DNA of 64,000 nt from Diplonema papillatum (lineage: Eukaryota; Euglenozoa; Diplonemea; Diplonemida; Diplonemidae): NCBI GenBank assembly GCA_030068145.1, contig JAPJBO010000876.1:31235-95234 (forward strand), read 5' to 3'. Both the position numbers and the translations under genes were made by a program. The notes beneath the pieces are model-generated. The model did no database searches, was not told the origin of the DNA, and was given only the letters and a program-made list of their open reading frames with translations. Below are positions 52,981-64,000 of the stretch, one piece after another; the stretch's first letter is position 1; each line of letters starts with the position of its first letter.

Positions 52981-54531
52981 TCACACCCAGGCAGCGTCCC
53001 GTGGGGACTTGGTTGTGGGGGTCACGGCCTGCCTGTTGAAGATGACCAAAGGGGCCAAGGGGAGGGTGAATACTTCGTCGTCCACGGGGCGCGGAGAGGA
53101 CAAGAGATAGCGTGGGGTGAGGCTGTTGCGGCGGGATGTTGTGGGTGTCGTGGCCCTGCTGTTGCGGCGGGGGCGTGACGTATGCAGCGGCGGTGACGCC
53201 ACAGCCGCGGGGGGTGACGTGGCCAACGGCGAGAGCCGCCCTTCCGACGGAACAGCCGTCAGGAAGCAACGCTGCGCATTCGGGCCGACGGACCCCCTCC
53301 TATGGTCGGACCAAACGCAACTCGTCGGAGTGCGCATTTCTTCCAGGTCCACGAACGGCCCGGGTGCAACAATGTCAGCCATCGAGCACCGCCGACTCGG
53401 TACCGACGACAGAACCTCCTCTTCTCTGAAGTAATCCCCGGGCAGAGGCTCGAACGTCGTCATCCCCACTGCGTTCTCATCGCTGTTCTCCAACTCCAAC
53501 CCGTACGCGTTCGTGTTCTCATTTGCCAACGTGCGAGCCGTAAGTCTGCGTTCCATGTAAATGTCGAGCAAATACAAGAACAGGTCCCACAATGCCTTCC
53601 CAAAGACGACGAAAGCTGTCAGGATCAGGAGCCAGCCAGCAACAGCGGACAAGGAGTCGGAACTCCCGTCATCCATCCAAATGGACATTGTCATCAGGAG
53701 GATGGCGATGAACATGCCCGAAGTCAGGAAGAATGATATCAAATTGTCGAAAACGGAGTTGAATGGGCGGAGGACGCACGTGAGAAGCATCAGAGTGAAG
53801 AACAGAAGACAAAAGACCACGTTCCGTACGTTGCACTCTGTTTTCGAGCTCGGGCGCCACGCAGAAAGCACGCTAAGCAAGATCATGCCGCCCACGTCAA
53901 TGGCCATGTAGAAGGAACACCCGGGACGGTATCCTTCAAACAGCATCCCGTACTTCTCTGCGAAGTACGGGTCCGATCCCCGGCTAACCCACACGATGTC
54001 GCCGAATGCGAATCGATACAGCTTGCGCTTGATGCCGGCCAACGGCTTCTTGGGTGGCTCGTCGCTGTTCTCGAGCAGTCGACGAATCGCCGGGTGATCG
54101 GGGAAGAGGATCGGATCCGGGATGGGAAGCGAGCGAGAAGGGACGCGCCGAAGGAACAGGTACAGCAGGCACGGAGAAATGACGCAGAACGCCATGATAC
54201 CCCAGCCTAGAACCGTCAGCCACAAATCTTTGGGCCGGAACGCGATTCGGGCGGAGATCAAACTGGTGCCCTGGATCAGGAACATGAAGGGCAGTGCCAT
54301 CATCCCAGGAGACCGCGCTAGGCCCAAGGCTTTGTTCCAAGACATCAGTTTCCTGCTCGTGTAGAACGACGTCGCGACGGCTGTTAGAAACAGCCAGAAA
54401 ATCAGGAAAAGCACTGGATTCATGACGATTGCCGCCGTCATGAACTTCCTACCGTCACTCCCAAACGCCAGCTGCGTCGGGTGGAACTCCCAGTCCAGTT
54501 TAGTAGCTTCATCCAAGTCGACATCGTCCAC
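52981..54531 (-). CDS. Surface membrane protein, exon 2: seven-pass TRP-like region
   Basis: Exon 2 (residues ~679-1194) begins at an AG acceptor (54533-54532) in phase 0. It encodes about seven hydrophobic spans, including MNPVLFLIFWLFLTAVATSF, LWLTVLGWGIMAFCVISPCL, NVVFCLLFFTLMLLTCVL and AVAGWLLILTAFVVFG. The motifs HPTQLAFGS before the first span and EKYGMLFEGYRPG before the fourth are of the kind seen in large protist surface proteins with a TRP-like multi-pass tail (my recollection of the family, not a search). The C-terminus is a 170-residue Ser/Thr/Pro/Arg-rich cytoplasmic tail. A Met two codons upstream exists, but those codons belong to the intron. Confidence 0.85.
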   Translation of the reverse strand: MDDVDLDEATKLDWEFHPTQLAFGSDGRKFMTAAIVMNPVLFLIFWLFLTAVATSFYTSRKLMSWNKALGLARSPGMMALPFMFLIQGTSLISARIAFRPKDLWLTVLGWGIMAFCVISPCLLYLFLRRVPSRSLPIPDPILFPDHPAIRRLLENSDEPPKKPLAGIKRKLYRFAFGDIVWVSRGSDPYFAEKYGMLFEGYRPGCSFYMAIDVGGMILLSVLSAWRPSSKTECNVRNVVFCLLFFTLMLLTCVLRPFNSVFDNLISFFLTSGMFIAILLMTMSIWMDDGSSDSLSAVAGWLLILTAFVVFGKALWDLFLYLLDIYMERRLTARTLANENTNAYGLELENSDENAVGMTTFEPLPGDYFREEEVLSSVPSRRCSMADIVAPGPFVDLEEMRTPTSCVWSDHRRGSVGPNAQRCFLTAVPSEGRLSPLATSPPAAVASPPLHTSRPRRNSRATTPTTSRRNSLTPRYLLSSPRPVDDEVFTLPLAPLVIFNRQAVTPTTKSPRDAAWV

Positions 54532-55289
54532 CTGCATCGTTGCATTTAATATGTGAGCGTCTTTTTATTACCTGATAACATAGGCTTTTTTTCAGAAAAT
54601 GGCCAGCTGGTCCAGACTGGGAGCAGACAGGGGCCAAAGCACCCCAGAAACTCTGTTTTGTGGGTTCGTATCCACGACAGTAGGGCCGTGGGGTCTCCTC
54701 GGAGACACCGGCAGCCTATTCCCTTTCTGACATTTTGAGGGTCCTTGCCACCCCTTACAGGGACGGGGCCGACAACAGGCGCTTTTGCCACGGTCTGCCA
54801 GATCAGCTTCAGAATGGGTTAGGGGCAAGCGGGCCCTAGAACAGGCCAATATGCACGGAGTGGATGCTAAAACGCAAACGGCAGGCCTCTGAAGGACTCG
54901 CAACGCTGCCGAGGAGGCCCCAAGCCTCCCACAACTGCAGTTTAGAGAACCAAACAGCTGGGAGTAAGATAAAACTGGCGAGAAAGGTTTTCCCCTAAAA
55001 CGACAAACGCTTGTCGGTTGCATGGGAGGACCTTTCTTTAGAATCCGTCTTTGTTTGGTTGGTTGGGGGTCAATGGAAGCGGGGAAAATTGGAAAATCTT
55101 AGGTTTGGTGTTCGGGCATGTTCCTCACTCTCGTATTTGGCCGAGCATGAGGTCGTGTCGACGACTGCTCGCCATAAACACTCCCCCCCACAAACAAATT
55201 ATTGCGGAACCAACTTGTTCCGGTAGAGAGAGCCGAGTAACAGCGCAGAGACTATCTCTAGGAAGATGTTCATAATGAAGGTCGAATGT

Positions 55290-55405
<116 letters not shown>

Positions 55406-55573
55406 GAGTTAGAGTGCAGGGACCATCTCTCCGGGGAGTATCCGGTCGCCCCACTACTGTCCTGTACTACTACGGCGGGCGTAAGTTATGTAGAATGCCG
55501 GCATATTCCAATCGGGCATTCTTCATGCGGAGTGGAACACTCTTTGAGGTGGTCGAGGCAAGGTCAGCTGAAG

Positions 55574-55747
55574 AATATTCGAGGGCTGCCTTGTGCTTTC
55601 TTCGAAGGAAGGGGAAACAATACAACTACGAAGTGGTTCTTTTTTGTTGAACACTTACGCCCGCCACTGAACCCAGATTCACCTGTGTTTCGTGTGGGCG
55701 CAGCTGGCAGCCTCCGCAAGGATTTCCTACAACGCAGGTGTTCATAC
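55574..55747 (+). mobile_element. MITE-like repeat A in the intron
   Basis: AATATTCGAGGGCTGCCTTG ... GCAGCTGGCAGCCTCCGCAA ... AACGCAGGTG, antisense to the host gene. 174 bp; lacks part of the middle. Confidence 0.8.
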
Positions 55748-56115
55748 AAAGAATGGAACACGGTCATGGAAGGAAATCCAAAAGTCTCAAAAAGGTTCCC
55801 TCGATTCAACTGCGGTTGATCGCGGGGGCGTCCAGTGCGCCTGCTGTCGACGCAGCAGTCCACGTCCTCGTCGGCGGCCTCCCCCCAACCGTCGGGGGCG
55901 TGGACGACCTCAATGGGAGACCAGTCGACAGCCTTCAGGTCAATCGCCGTCTGCACGAGCAATATATTTTTTCGAGACTGGAGGTCCTATGAACATGCAA
56001 TGTGAATAGCCTCTATTCGAGCCAACCCGGCTTTTCTTGCAACAATTATGAAACCGTATTGTTTTTGGACTGGATAATAGTTCAGAGCAAGCTTTTTCCC
56101 CTTCTGGGAAAATGC

Positions 56116-56190
56116 ACAGGGGTGGCAGAGTGAGCGGGCGCCGGCCTTCAGGCCGGTCGGCCCGGGTTCGAACCCCGCCCGTGACATTTT
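56116..56190 (+). ncRNA. tRNA-like element with box A and box B
   Basis: TGGCAGAGTGAGCGGG (56123-56138) fits a Pol III box A and GGTTCGAAC (56165-56173) is a perfect box B, with a stable anticodon-like hairpin between (GCCGGCC-TTCA-GGCCGG). The acceptor stem does not pair, so it is not a working tRNA as read. It may be a tRNA-derived SINE head or relic. No A-tail was seen. Confidence 0.35.
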
Positions 56191-56369
56191 TCCGGTCGGG
56201 GATTGTTTTCGAGGTTTGCTGCGTTCCGGGGTCTAATGTGCCCGAAATTTGCGTTTTTTGCGGAGTTTCTCAGTATCTCGCGGTATTTGGGTCACCCCGT
56301 CGCCCCGGGAGAGGGCCGGCGGGGGGGGGACGGGCGGGAAAAGGCTGCCGCAAGGGTGCGGCGGGGCCT

Positions 56370-56700
56370 CCCGGGTACGAGCGCCAAACTTTACCCGTGC
56401 TCGGTGGGTCCGAGGGGTGTCCCCCCCGGGTACCAGCGCCAAACCTTTCCCGTACTCGGTGGGTCGGGGGGGTCCGGGGGGGGTGTCCCCCCCCGGGCAC
56501 GAGCACCGACCTTGACTTCACCCGGACTTTACCACCCTGGCCGAACTTCGCTTCGTGCCCGAACTTTTTTCAGTACCAGCGCAGCCTGAGCGCTTAGCAC
56601 CAGAACTTAGCAACGCCCGAACTTAGCATCACTCGAACTTAGCTTCACCAGAACTTAGCATTGCCCGAACTTAGCTTCGCCCCGAACTTTACCTGCTGCC
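56370..56700. repeat. Two short-unit arrays in the intron
   Basis: About three ~58-bp units (CGGGTACGAGCGCCAAACTT, ACTCGGTGGGTC, GGGGGTGTCCCCCC) are followed by about six ~18-bp units around CCCGAACTTAGCTTC. Very G/C-rich. Confidence 0.75.
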
Positions 56701-56870
56701 TCCAGTCTCGCCACGCGCCGGCCTTAGCCGAGCGCACGTACTTTGTTTGTGCAATTTAACCTACGTGTGTTCTGGTTAAACCGCTGCCAGCGTTTCTTTT
56801 AGCTGTAAACAAATACTGTCTCCAGGGAAGCAGAAATTGGTTGTCGCAAAAAAGAGCAGAGAACACACAC

Positions 56871-58904
56871 CTCACAGCCGAAGCTTTTAAGCACGACGAG
56901 CTTCGGGCCGATACCGCTGCCGGTGAAGACTCCAGCACCGACAGCCACGTCAGACGCACGCTCGAGTTGTTTCTGCTGCGTTTCCGACAGCGTCGTCGGC
57001 GCTGGCGTCGGCGCGGGTGTCGGCGCCTCGGCTTTCGGTGCTTCGGTGACCGGCGCAGTCGAAGACGCCGCCACAGTCGCCGGTGCCGCGGACGGCGGGG
57101 CAGTCGTGGACGGGGCAAAGGTGGACGGGGCAAAGGTGGAAGGGGCCTTCGTGGGCGGGGCGGTGGTGGACGGTGCGGTTGTGGACGGCGCATTCGTGGG
57201 CGGCGCAGTCGTAGACGGGGCTGCTGTAGGCGGCGCAGGTGTGGGAGGGGCGGTTGTGGGCGGGGAAGCCGTAGGTGGTGATTTTGTGAGAGGGGCCGGT
57301 GTCAGCGGAGCTGCGGTGGGGGGCGCAGCTGTAGGTGGGGCCTTCGTGGGCGGGGCTGTTGTGGGCGGGGCGGCGGTGTGTGGGGCTGCTGTGCGCGGTG
57401 CGGGTGTAGACGGGGCAGCCGTGGGTGGCGATTTCGTAAGCGGGGCGACTGTAAGCGGAGCACTGGTGTAGGGGGCAGTTGTGGTCGGCGCCTTCGTGAG
57501 CGGGGCCACGGTGGACGGCGCAGGTGTGGGTGGAACGCCTGTTGGCGGCGCACGTGTAGGTGGAGCCCTTGTAGGTGGGGCTGTAGTGGGCGGTGCTGGT
57601 GTGGTCGGGGCGCTTGTAACTGGAGCGAACGAGGGGGAACTTGTAGCAGGCCAGCCAGCTAAGAAACTCCCTTCGAGAAGAATCCAGTCCTCATCCTGTT
57701 GCCCGCGGTAGCAGACACGATACTCGTTGCCGGTCGACAGCCCGGAGAAATCCCCCTCTCTCCATTCGACCCCCCAACGGCTATTTACGAGCGCCCCCGC
57801 ATCCTCAGAGCACCCGAGTGTCGAATTGCAAGCCAAACTGCAATTCGTGGAATCCCCCTGGACGACTGCTATGCCGCTTTGCAGGGAAGGTTTTGCACCC
57901 GAACCCTGGAACAGGGTGACCACTGGGGGGCTTTGGGACACGGTGAACACAGGACTATGGAAATGGCACCCAACCCTCAACAAGTCGACATAGGAAACTC
58001 GGTATGATATAATTGATAGTTCAGACCTGATTACAAGGCTATCGACTGTGCTGAAAGGGATTGATACGGTTACTATTTTTTCCGCCGCAGCATAAAACGT
58101 CACTTCATTTAAAACCCAGTCGAACTCCCACTCGACGAAATACCAACGCCATATTCTGGGCATCCACGAAGACTTGTAAACTGACCCTGGCACTATGGCT
58201 GCTTCGAACCCCTTGTGGCTCATGCGGAACTCTACCGTGTTACCATTGTTTCCGCGCACCCCAATTATGAGGGGTGCGTAACCGTCGATTCGGCCCCAGT
58301 AGCTTAGGTCCTGCGGCTTTCCGCCAATAGGTATGCTGTAAAGAACATCCGACGAACGGCCCGTGAGCTGCAGTGACGCCGCACCGTCCTTGACGGCAAA
58401 TGTTGAGTACTTCAGGTCAGTACTTGGAAGCGCGATCGACGCGTTGTCGAAGCCGTAGACCAGCGGCTGTGCGCAGTCTGCATCGATGTTCACGACCAGC
58501 ACGGGATTGCCGCCAAGCGGCAGGTACCCGCTTGCAAACATTGACGACCTGAGTACAATCTGGATTTCATAGGCCATGTCCTGCAGCTGATAGCCTGGGT
58601 CTGGCCGCAAGTCTCCAATCACCAGGTTTCTGTTCACTACAGCCACGAGAGACGGGTCTAACACGTGCGGTTTCCTGTCGTCCCATCCACCGGGGGCCGG
58701 GTAACTCGATGTCATGCTGTCAATGAGGTAGGCCTTATCTTCTTCTGACAGTGCCCAACTGTCATAGAGGAGCGAAACAGTAAGGGACAAGCCTCCAGCT
58801 CTGAAGTCTTCGAAGCGCGCTTGTAAGAAGGAACCCGAGATTACATACGGGTCTGCTCCCAGTGGAATAAGCCCCACTCCTGAGTACAGCAGCAGCAACC
58901 ACAT
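56871..58904 (-). CDS. Surface membrane protein, exon 1: signal peptide, ectodomain, Thr/Pro stalk
   Basis: Exon 1 encodes residues 1-678. It starts with a signal peptide (MWLLLLYSGVGLIPLGA). An extracellular region of about 400 residues follows, without a domain I can name; a mid-part with TVEFRMSHKGFEA and IWRWYFVEWEF looks like a lectin/LamG-like beta fold, unproven. Then comes a 220-residue stalk of Ala-Pro-Pro-Thr-x-Ala repeats (~416-640), likely heavily O-glycosylated. After the stalk, SETQQKQLERASDVAVGAG and KLVVLKSFGCE lead into the membrane region on exon 2. The open frame runs 24 codons past the donor into DNA without similarity. Full protein: about 1194 residues. A tract-AG (CTTCATTTTTCAAG, AG at 58992-58991) gives an 86-nt leader. 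Role probably sensing or adhesion at the surface. Confidence 0.87.
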
Positions 58905-59855
58905 GGTACGCGCCGCTTCCTCCTTTTATACTCCAGGTTCCTCTTCCCACCCACCCTGCGTGTGTTCGCATTGTCATCGCTACGCGCTGACTTGAAAAAT
59001 GAAGACGGGGGGGGTGCGGTAACTGCAGCAGCTGTTTCACGGGAGTGCGTGCCACCATTCCCCCTGGGGTCTCCCCCGCCCATATATAGGCGGCTTTGCG
59101 AAGGCTTTGCAACCGCCTTTGAAGATGTTCTCCTTTTTCTTCCTGTCGGGTATTCGTTTACTTCTGCACCCACGTCGTTGAGTACTACCAGTGGACAGTG
59201 CGTTGCTCAGGGTAGTCGAAGGCCTGACAATCACACTCACGCAACAAATTCACTATTTGTGGCTGTGTTGAGGCTGAGAGGGTTGGTGGCAGCCCGGGAG
59301 TCGAGTGGTAAGAAGGTAGAAGAAGGGTTGTATATTCACAATGCGGGAGTGGCGGTCTCCGCGCTTGTCCATGTCCAGGATTCACTCGCGAATGCATGAA
59401 GTCCGGGAGTGTAGGTGCAGGAATTTAGAATGAAATGTAGAGAAGAAGCAGCGTGCGGACGATCGCATCGTTTGATACCCAAAACGCTCGGGGTGAGGGG
59501 TGGGGGTGGGGGATTGCGAGAACGTACTTGGAAGTTATCATACAGGGTCAAAACCTTGTGTCTTTTTGGCGTTTATTGTGGTTTAGAGGTTCGGTGTTTT
59601 AGGGTCTCCGGTTGACCATTGAGGCTGTGAGGCGGGTGGTATGTGGGTAGTAGGTATGCTTAAATACGGCTAGCCATGTTTGTAAGTGTTGCGACCGACA
59701 CCAAGAAGAAATTCGCTTTGAATTTAGTCTTGGGCCCCCACCTTTTTGGTAACAGGGGTTTAGACCCCAAAAGAAATGGCCGCCCATTTTGTCTGGAAAA
59801 AAATTGGGTTAAAAAAAAAGAATTGGAACACATACTGCGGTGATTTCTGATGCAA
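58905..59855. other. Upstream region of the membrane-protein gene
   Basis: On the minus strand TATAAAAG lies at about 58923-58930 and TATATATG at about 59083-59090; either may be chance. 59500-59530 has B-type words (GGGGATTGCGAGAACGTACT) and 59569-59617 repeats 11920-11966. No gene. Confidence 0.4.
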
Positions 59856-59857
59856 AA

Positions 59858-60070
59858 AAATACTCGAGGGGCTGCCTTTGTGCTCATTTCGAAGGAGGCT
59901 GGAGGGGGAGAAAACAATACACCTACAAAATGGGTCTTTTTTGTTGAACGCTTACGCCCGCCACTAAACCCAGATTCACCTGTGTTTCGTGTGGGCTACA
60001 GCACATTTACCTCCTTTGATCTTTTGCAGCTAGCAGCCTCCTCAAGTTTCTTAGAAAGCAGGTGCTTATT
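59858..60070 (+). mobile_element. MITE-like repeat A
   Basis: AAATACTCGAGGGGCTGCCT ... CCCAGATTCACCTGTGTTTC ... AGCAGCCTCCTCAAG ... AAAGCAGGTGCTTAT; 213 bp, the same length as the 39.9-kb copy. Confidence 0.85.
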
Positions 60071-60229
60071 TGCCCAATTTTTGTTTGTGCGATTTGACCT
60101 GTGCGCGTTCAGGTCAAACCGCTGCCAACGTTCCTTTTTAGCTGTAAGAAGTATGGTGGTTACTGGTTATCGCAAAAAAATCAATCAATTTTTTTCTTGA
60201 TTACCAAAAACACAAGGTTTTGACCCTGC

Positions 60230-60345
60230 ATGTTATGTGTTCAACACTGCAGACCTATCTGATCCGCGTTTCGGTTCTCTGACCGACGGACACAGCAGGC
60301 GGGCCATCACCAGCGTGAAACCCAAGCCTGTAGATGGGACGGCAG
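60230..60345 (+). repeat. Partial, diverged dispersed repeat B
   Basis: TGTGTTCAACACTGCAGACC..., CGGGCCATCACCAGCGTGAA and ACGGCAGTGTG follow the B order. Confidence 0.5.
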
Positions 60346-60349
60346 TGTG

Positions 60350-61125
60350 AAGAGAGCTGTGAAGCGTGTTTTTTTTTTTTTTGCAAAGGCGACGGGAAAG
60401 ACTACGACAGACGCGGAGTTGTTGCATTGTGCGCTCGGTGGGGCTGAGAATCGCTGCGCGCTGCCTTTTCTATGAAGCGGCACCTGAAAGTACTTCCAAA
60501 TCACGCGGTGGTTGTGCACGTCATCTTTCTAGCACACCTGCCGTACGCCTTCATTGCACTGCTAGTGGCACACCATAGCGTAACAGGAACATAGAACGCA
60601 AATAAGCAATACTTCTGGTTTGAGACATGTGGACGCCTGTTATGGCGTCCACACTGTACGACGAAAACGAGGCCACCTACGTGTGTTCAACCGTTGACGG
60701 ATGTACCATCTACCCGACAACACAAGGACCCGCCGGAGGCAAAAAGGAGGGGATGCTATCCAGTGCAAACGAGTTTTTTTTTCTTTGCTGTGCGCCTGCA
60801 TCCCGAACGGATGCGGGTACAACACGTGGTCCCTCCTTTGGATTCGCACCTGGCGGGTGCTTTCGCTTGAAACTAAAGTCTCCGGGTGACCTTCGTCGAG
60901 ACCGACTGCGGTGAGGGTGTCGAGGAGTTGGACGAGTTGGGACGGAAGCAGAAGAAGGGGTTGTACTGAAAAGGAGTTGAATGTAGACAAGCTCTCTCCG
61001 ATCAGAGCAAAAAGTACACGTGATTCGTAGTGTAATATTGCAATTCAAACTGATACCGTGATTTGTAAGGGGGGAAATCTTAGGTCAGGAGCTAGCTGCC
61101 AATTCCTCCCCTGCAGGATTCGTAC
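60350..61125. other. Intergenic; no gene recognised
   Basis: Contains a T16 run at about 60366 and nothing else that I can support. Confidence 0.4.
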
Positions 61126-61129
61126 CTTC

Positions 61130-61300
61130 AGCAGAAAAAGACACGCGCTTCATTTTGCTTGTGCGTGCCGGGTGATCGGTTTCGCTTGTAATTGCCCTGT
61201 GTCAGTTTCAGGTAAGAAAATTTCGACCAACCACGAGAACACGCTGCCTACGTCTTTGAAGCCTAATACATTGAAGGGCAACCCGCCAGATTGTTAGTGC
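61130..61300. repeat. Dispersed repeat D (copy 2)
   Basis: Second copy of 27488-27655 (CGCGCTTCATTTTGCTTGTG, CACGCTGCCTACGTCTTT, AATACATTGAAGGGCAACCC). Confidence 0.75.
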
Positions 61301-61344
61301 GAGGGGGGCATACTTCGACTTTTTATGACGATGATACAGACGGA

Positions 61345-61440
61345 ATGAAAACGGTAGTTCAATAAAACGATCATTCTCCAGAGTGAAATATCATCGTTTT
61401 TTATATATCGTTTAAAAAAAAACGATCGTTTAGGGAGGTC
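61345..61440. repeat. AAACGAT/ATCGTTT inverted words
   Basis: AAAACGATCATT, ATCATCGTTTTTT, ATATATCGTTTAAA and AAACGATCGTTT lie within 80 bp, allowing several hairpins. Function unknown. Confidence 0.45.
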
Positions 61441-61734
61441 ACATTTTTACCTTACCGGGAAAAATCCCCGGTGGTGTCGGCCATTTTGCAAAAGGTCGAA
61501 GCCCCCCCCCCCCCCCCCCTCGATCTACAAACAACCACTTACGAGCTTGTCAACCCCACCGATTTTCTATCTTCTTTCCCCCTCCCCCTTTTCGACGTTG
61601 ATGTTGACTAACGGTTAGGTCGGACCCTTCCCCGGTGAACATCCCATGAAAGTAACAGTGTTGACTTAGACCGATACGGGCTACATGGCAACCCCTGCTC
61701 AACATGTATGCACGTGGGGGGCCCAGGGCCACAT

Positions 61735-61955
61735 TCATTGCGAATGTGTTCGTGGTGTCGGTCGCAGAAGTCTTTTGTTTTGGCTAGCCAAAGAGAGAAA
61801 AAGAGCGAAAGAGTACGTACAGTAGTGAGTAGAGAAGAGAACGAGTGTAAAAGAAAGGAGGTAGCACGGACTACCAGGCCAGCGGAGACCACCGCAAAAA
61901 GAAATTTTCTTTCCCCTACTTCATCCCACAAAACCATCACCAACAACAACGACCC
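61735..61955 (-). repeat. Dispersed repeat O (copy 3, reverse)
   Basis: TTGCGAATGTGTTCGTGGTG, TTTGGCTAGCCAAAGAGAGA and AGCGGAGACCACCGCAAAAA match 52558-52790 in reverse. It is followed by C-runs up to the satellite. Confidence 0.75.
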
Positions 61956-61984
61956 CCCCCCCCCCCCCCACCGGGCGGTTTTTT

Positions 61985-64000
61985 TTCCACCGCATTCTGA
62001 GGTGTCCCCATAAATGGTACAGTGTTTCCACCGCATTTTGAGGTGTCCCCATCAATGGTAAGGTGTTTCCACTACGTTTTGAGGAATTTGCTGTGGGATC
62101 GTTGCTCACGTAGCACGCATGAAAGGAAGGGAAACTCGTTCAATGGTCGTTCGCGAATCCACTGAATACATGGTAACTTGCGAGATGGAAAAAATCCAAC
62201 GGATAGCTAGGAGAAACAACCCACTACCTGTGTTGTTCGTACGTGCACTTCCGCACCTCCTCTGTACACAAATTCCCTCAGTGGGGTGCTGCAAGTGTCC
62301 CCATCAAGGGTAAAGTGTTTCCACCGCATTTTGAGGTGTCCCCATCAGGGGTAAAGTGTTTCCACAGCATTTTGAGGTGTCCCCATCAAGGGTAAAGTGT
62401 TTCCACCGCATTTTGAGGTGTCCCCATCAAGGGTAAATTGTTTCCACCGCATTTTGAGGTGTCCCCATCAAGGGTAAAGTGTTTCCACCGCATTTTGAGG
62501 TGTCCCCATCAAGGGTAAAGTGTTTCCACCGCATTTTGAGGTGTCCCCATCAAGGGTAAAGTGTTTCCACCGCATTTTGAGGTGTCCCCATCAAGGGTAA
62601 AGTGTTTCCACAGCATTTTGAGGTGTCCCCATCAAGGGTAAAGTGTTTCCACCGCATTTTGAGGTGTCCCCATCAAGGGTAAAGTGTTTCCACCGCATTT
62701 TGAGGTGTCCCCATCAAGGGTAAAGTGTTTCCACCGCATTTTGAGGTGTCCCCGTCAAGGGTAAATTGTTTCCACCGCATTTTGAGGTGTCCCCATCAAG
62801 GGTAAAGTGTTTCCACCGCATTTTGAGGTGTCCCCATCAAGGGTAAGGTGTTTCCACCACGTTTTGAGGTGTCCCCATCAAGGGTAAATTGTTTCCACCG
62901 CATTTTGAGGTGTCCCCATCAAGGGTAAAGTGTTTCCACAGCATTTTGAGGTGTCCCCATCAATGGTAAAGTGTTTCCACCGCATTTTGAGGTGACCCCA
63001 TCAAGGGAAAAGTGTTTCCACCGCATTTTGAGGTGTCCCCATCAAGGGTAAAGTGTTTCCACCGCATTTTGAGGTGTCCCCATCAAGGGTAAAGTGTTTC
63101 CACCGCATTTTGAGGTGTCCCCATCAAGGGTAAAGTGTTTCCACCGCATTTTGAGGTGTCCCCATCAAGGGTAAATTGTTTCCACCGCATTTTGAGGTGT
63201 CCCCATCAAGGGTAAAGTGTTTCCACCGCATTTTGAGGTGTCCCCATCAAGGGTAAAGTGTTTCCACCGCATTTTGAGGTGTCCCCATCAAGGGTAAAGT
63301 GTTGCCACCGCATTTTGAGGTGTCCCCATCAATGGTAAAGTGTTTCCACCGCATTTTGAGGTGTCCCCATCAAGGGTAAAGTGTTTCCACCGCATTTTGA
63401 GGTGTCCCCATCAAGGGTAAAGTGTTTCCACAGCATTTTGAGGTGTCCCCATCAAGGGTAAATTGTTTCCACCGCATTTTGAGGTGTCCCCATCAAGGGT
63501 AAAGTGTTTCCACCGCATTTTGAGGTGTCCCCATCAAGGGTAAAGTGTTTCCACAGCATTTTGAGGTGTCCCCATCAAGGGTAAAGTGTTTCCACCGCAT
63601 TTTGAGGTGTCCCCATCAAGGGTAAAGTGTTTCCACAGCATTTTGAGGTGTCCCCATCAAGGGTAAAGTGTTTCCACCGCATTTTGAGGTGTCCCCATCA
63701 AGGGTAAAGTGTTTCCACCGCATTTTGAGGTGTCCCCATCAAGGGTAAAGTGTTTCCACCGCATTTTGAGGTGTCCCCATCAAGGGTAAAGTGTTTCCAC
63801 AGCATTTTGAGGTGTCCCCATCAAGGGTAAAGTGTTTCCACCGCATTTTGAGGTGTCCCCATCAAGGGTAAAGTGTTTCCACAGCATTTTGAGGTGTCCC
63901 CATCAAGGGTAAAGTGTTTCCACTACGTTTTGAGGTGTCCCCATCAAGGGTAAGGTGTTTCCACCGCATTTTGAGGTGTCCCCATCAAGGGTAAAGTGTT
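61985..64000. repeat. 41-bp satellite, runs off the right edge
   Basis: The unit GTTTCCACCGCATTTTGAGG + TGTCCCCATCAAGGGTAAA + GT is repeated more than 40 times with few changes (CAGCATTTT and AAATTGTTTCC variants recur). The first two units are separated from the rest by about 215 bp (62075-62285) containing a reverse copy of repeat G. Confidence 0.97.

Noticed and set aside
54592-55023. 143-codon frame in the intron of the membrane-protein gene
   Set aside because: No ordered protein character, and it lies within an intron supported by phase and domain continuity.
56110-56195. Functional tRNA gene
   Set aside because: Internal promoter boxes are good but the acceptor stem does not pair and the anticodon loop is the wrong size.
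56923-57471. Gly/Ala/Val repeat protein on the plus strand
   Set aside because: It is the reverse reading of the Thr/Ala/Pro stalk repeats of the membrane-protein gene.
61985-64000. CRISPR-like array
   Set aside because: Units are contiguous 41-bp repeats with no unique spacers, in a eukaryotic context.

Overview
The window is nuclear DNA from a protist, gene-poor and repeat-rich. I recognise six host protein-coding genes (two of them incomplete or unassignable) and one LINE retrotransposon. All six host genes lie on the minus strand. Three contain large GT-AG introns that I could place from reading frame and domain continuity: a four-domain calcium channel, an EF-hand ubiquitin protease and a seven-pass membrane protein. 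Four of the six starts have a pyrimidine-rich tract ending in AG within about 90 nt upstream. One-sided gene orientation, tract-AG leaders and rare introns together suggest spliced-leader trans-splicing of a long directional unit. A euglenozoan, most likely a diplonemid, fits best. A dinoflagellate is the main alternative. This assignment is an inference; no rRNA or spliced-leader gene is present to prove it.

Layout, left to right. 1-918: 5' part of an unknown gene, with at least three decayed copies of its 5' end stacked upstream (to about 2220). 3471-4221: a 12-bp minisatellite. 4.3-6.1 kb: pieces of dispersed repeats. 6.2-7.8 kb: an unknown coiled-coil gene with a decayed paralogue and a duplicated 3' end. 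8980-10251: a terminal-inverted-repeat (TIR) DNA element. 10.4-11.1 kb: a mobile-element fossil. 14866-21333: the calcium channel, whose IQ motif lies on a separate 93-bp exon. 21.7-27.6 kb: minisatellites and dispersed repeats. 27667-30594: the ubiquitin protease. 31660-32241: a RING-H2 protein. 32.8-34.3 kb: a 42/43-bp satellite abutting a LINE (34502-about 37445). 38-52.9 kb: a repeat landscape with a second TIR element of the first kind (45446-47132), a shorter TIR element (42361-42897) and many composite repeats. 52981-58904: the two-exon membrane protein with a 2.34-kb intron full of repeats. 62.0-64.0 kb: a 41-bp satellite that runs off the right edge.

The host genes touch Ca2+ entry (channel), Ca2+-sensitive membrane-anchored deubiquitination (protease), ubiquitin ligation (RING) and surface sensing (membrane protein). 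Their adjacency need not be functional, because co-transcribed neighbours in such genomes are usually unrelated. The strongest leads for novelty are the exon structures with decoy exons, the pair of TA-flanked TIR elements whose ends are built of A/T-rich arrays, and the repeated partial duplication of gene ends.
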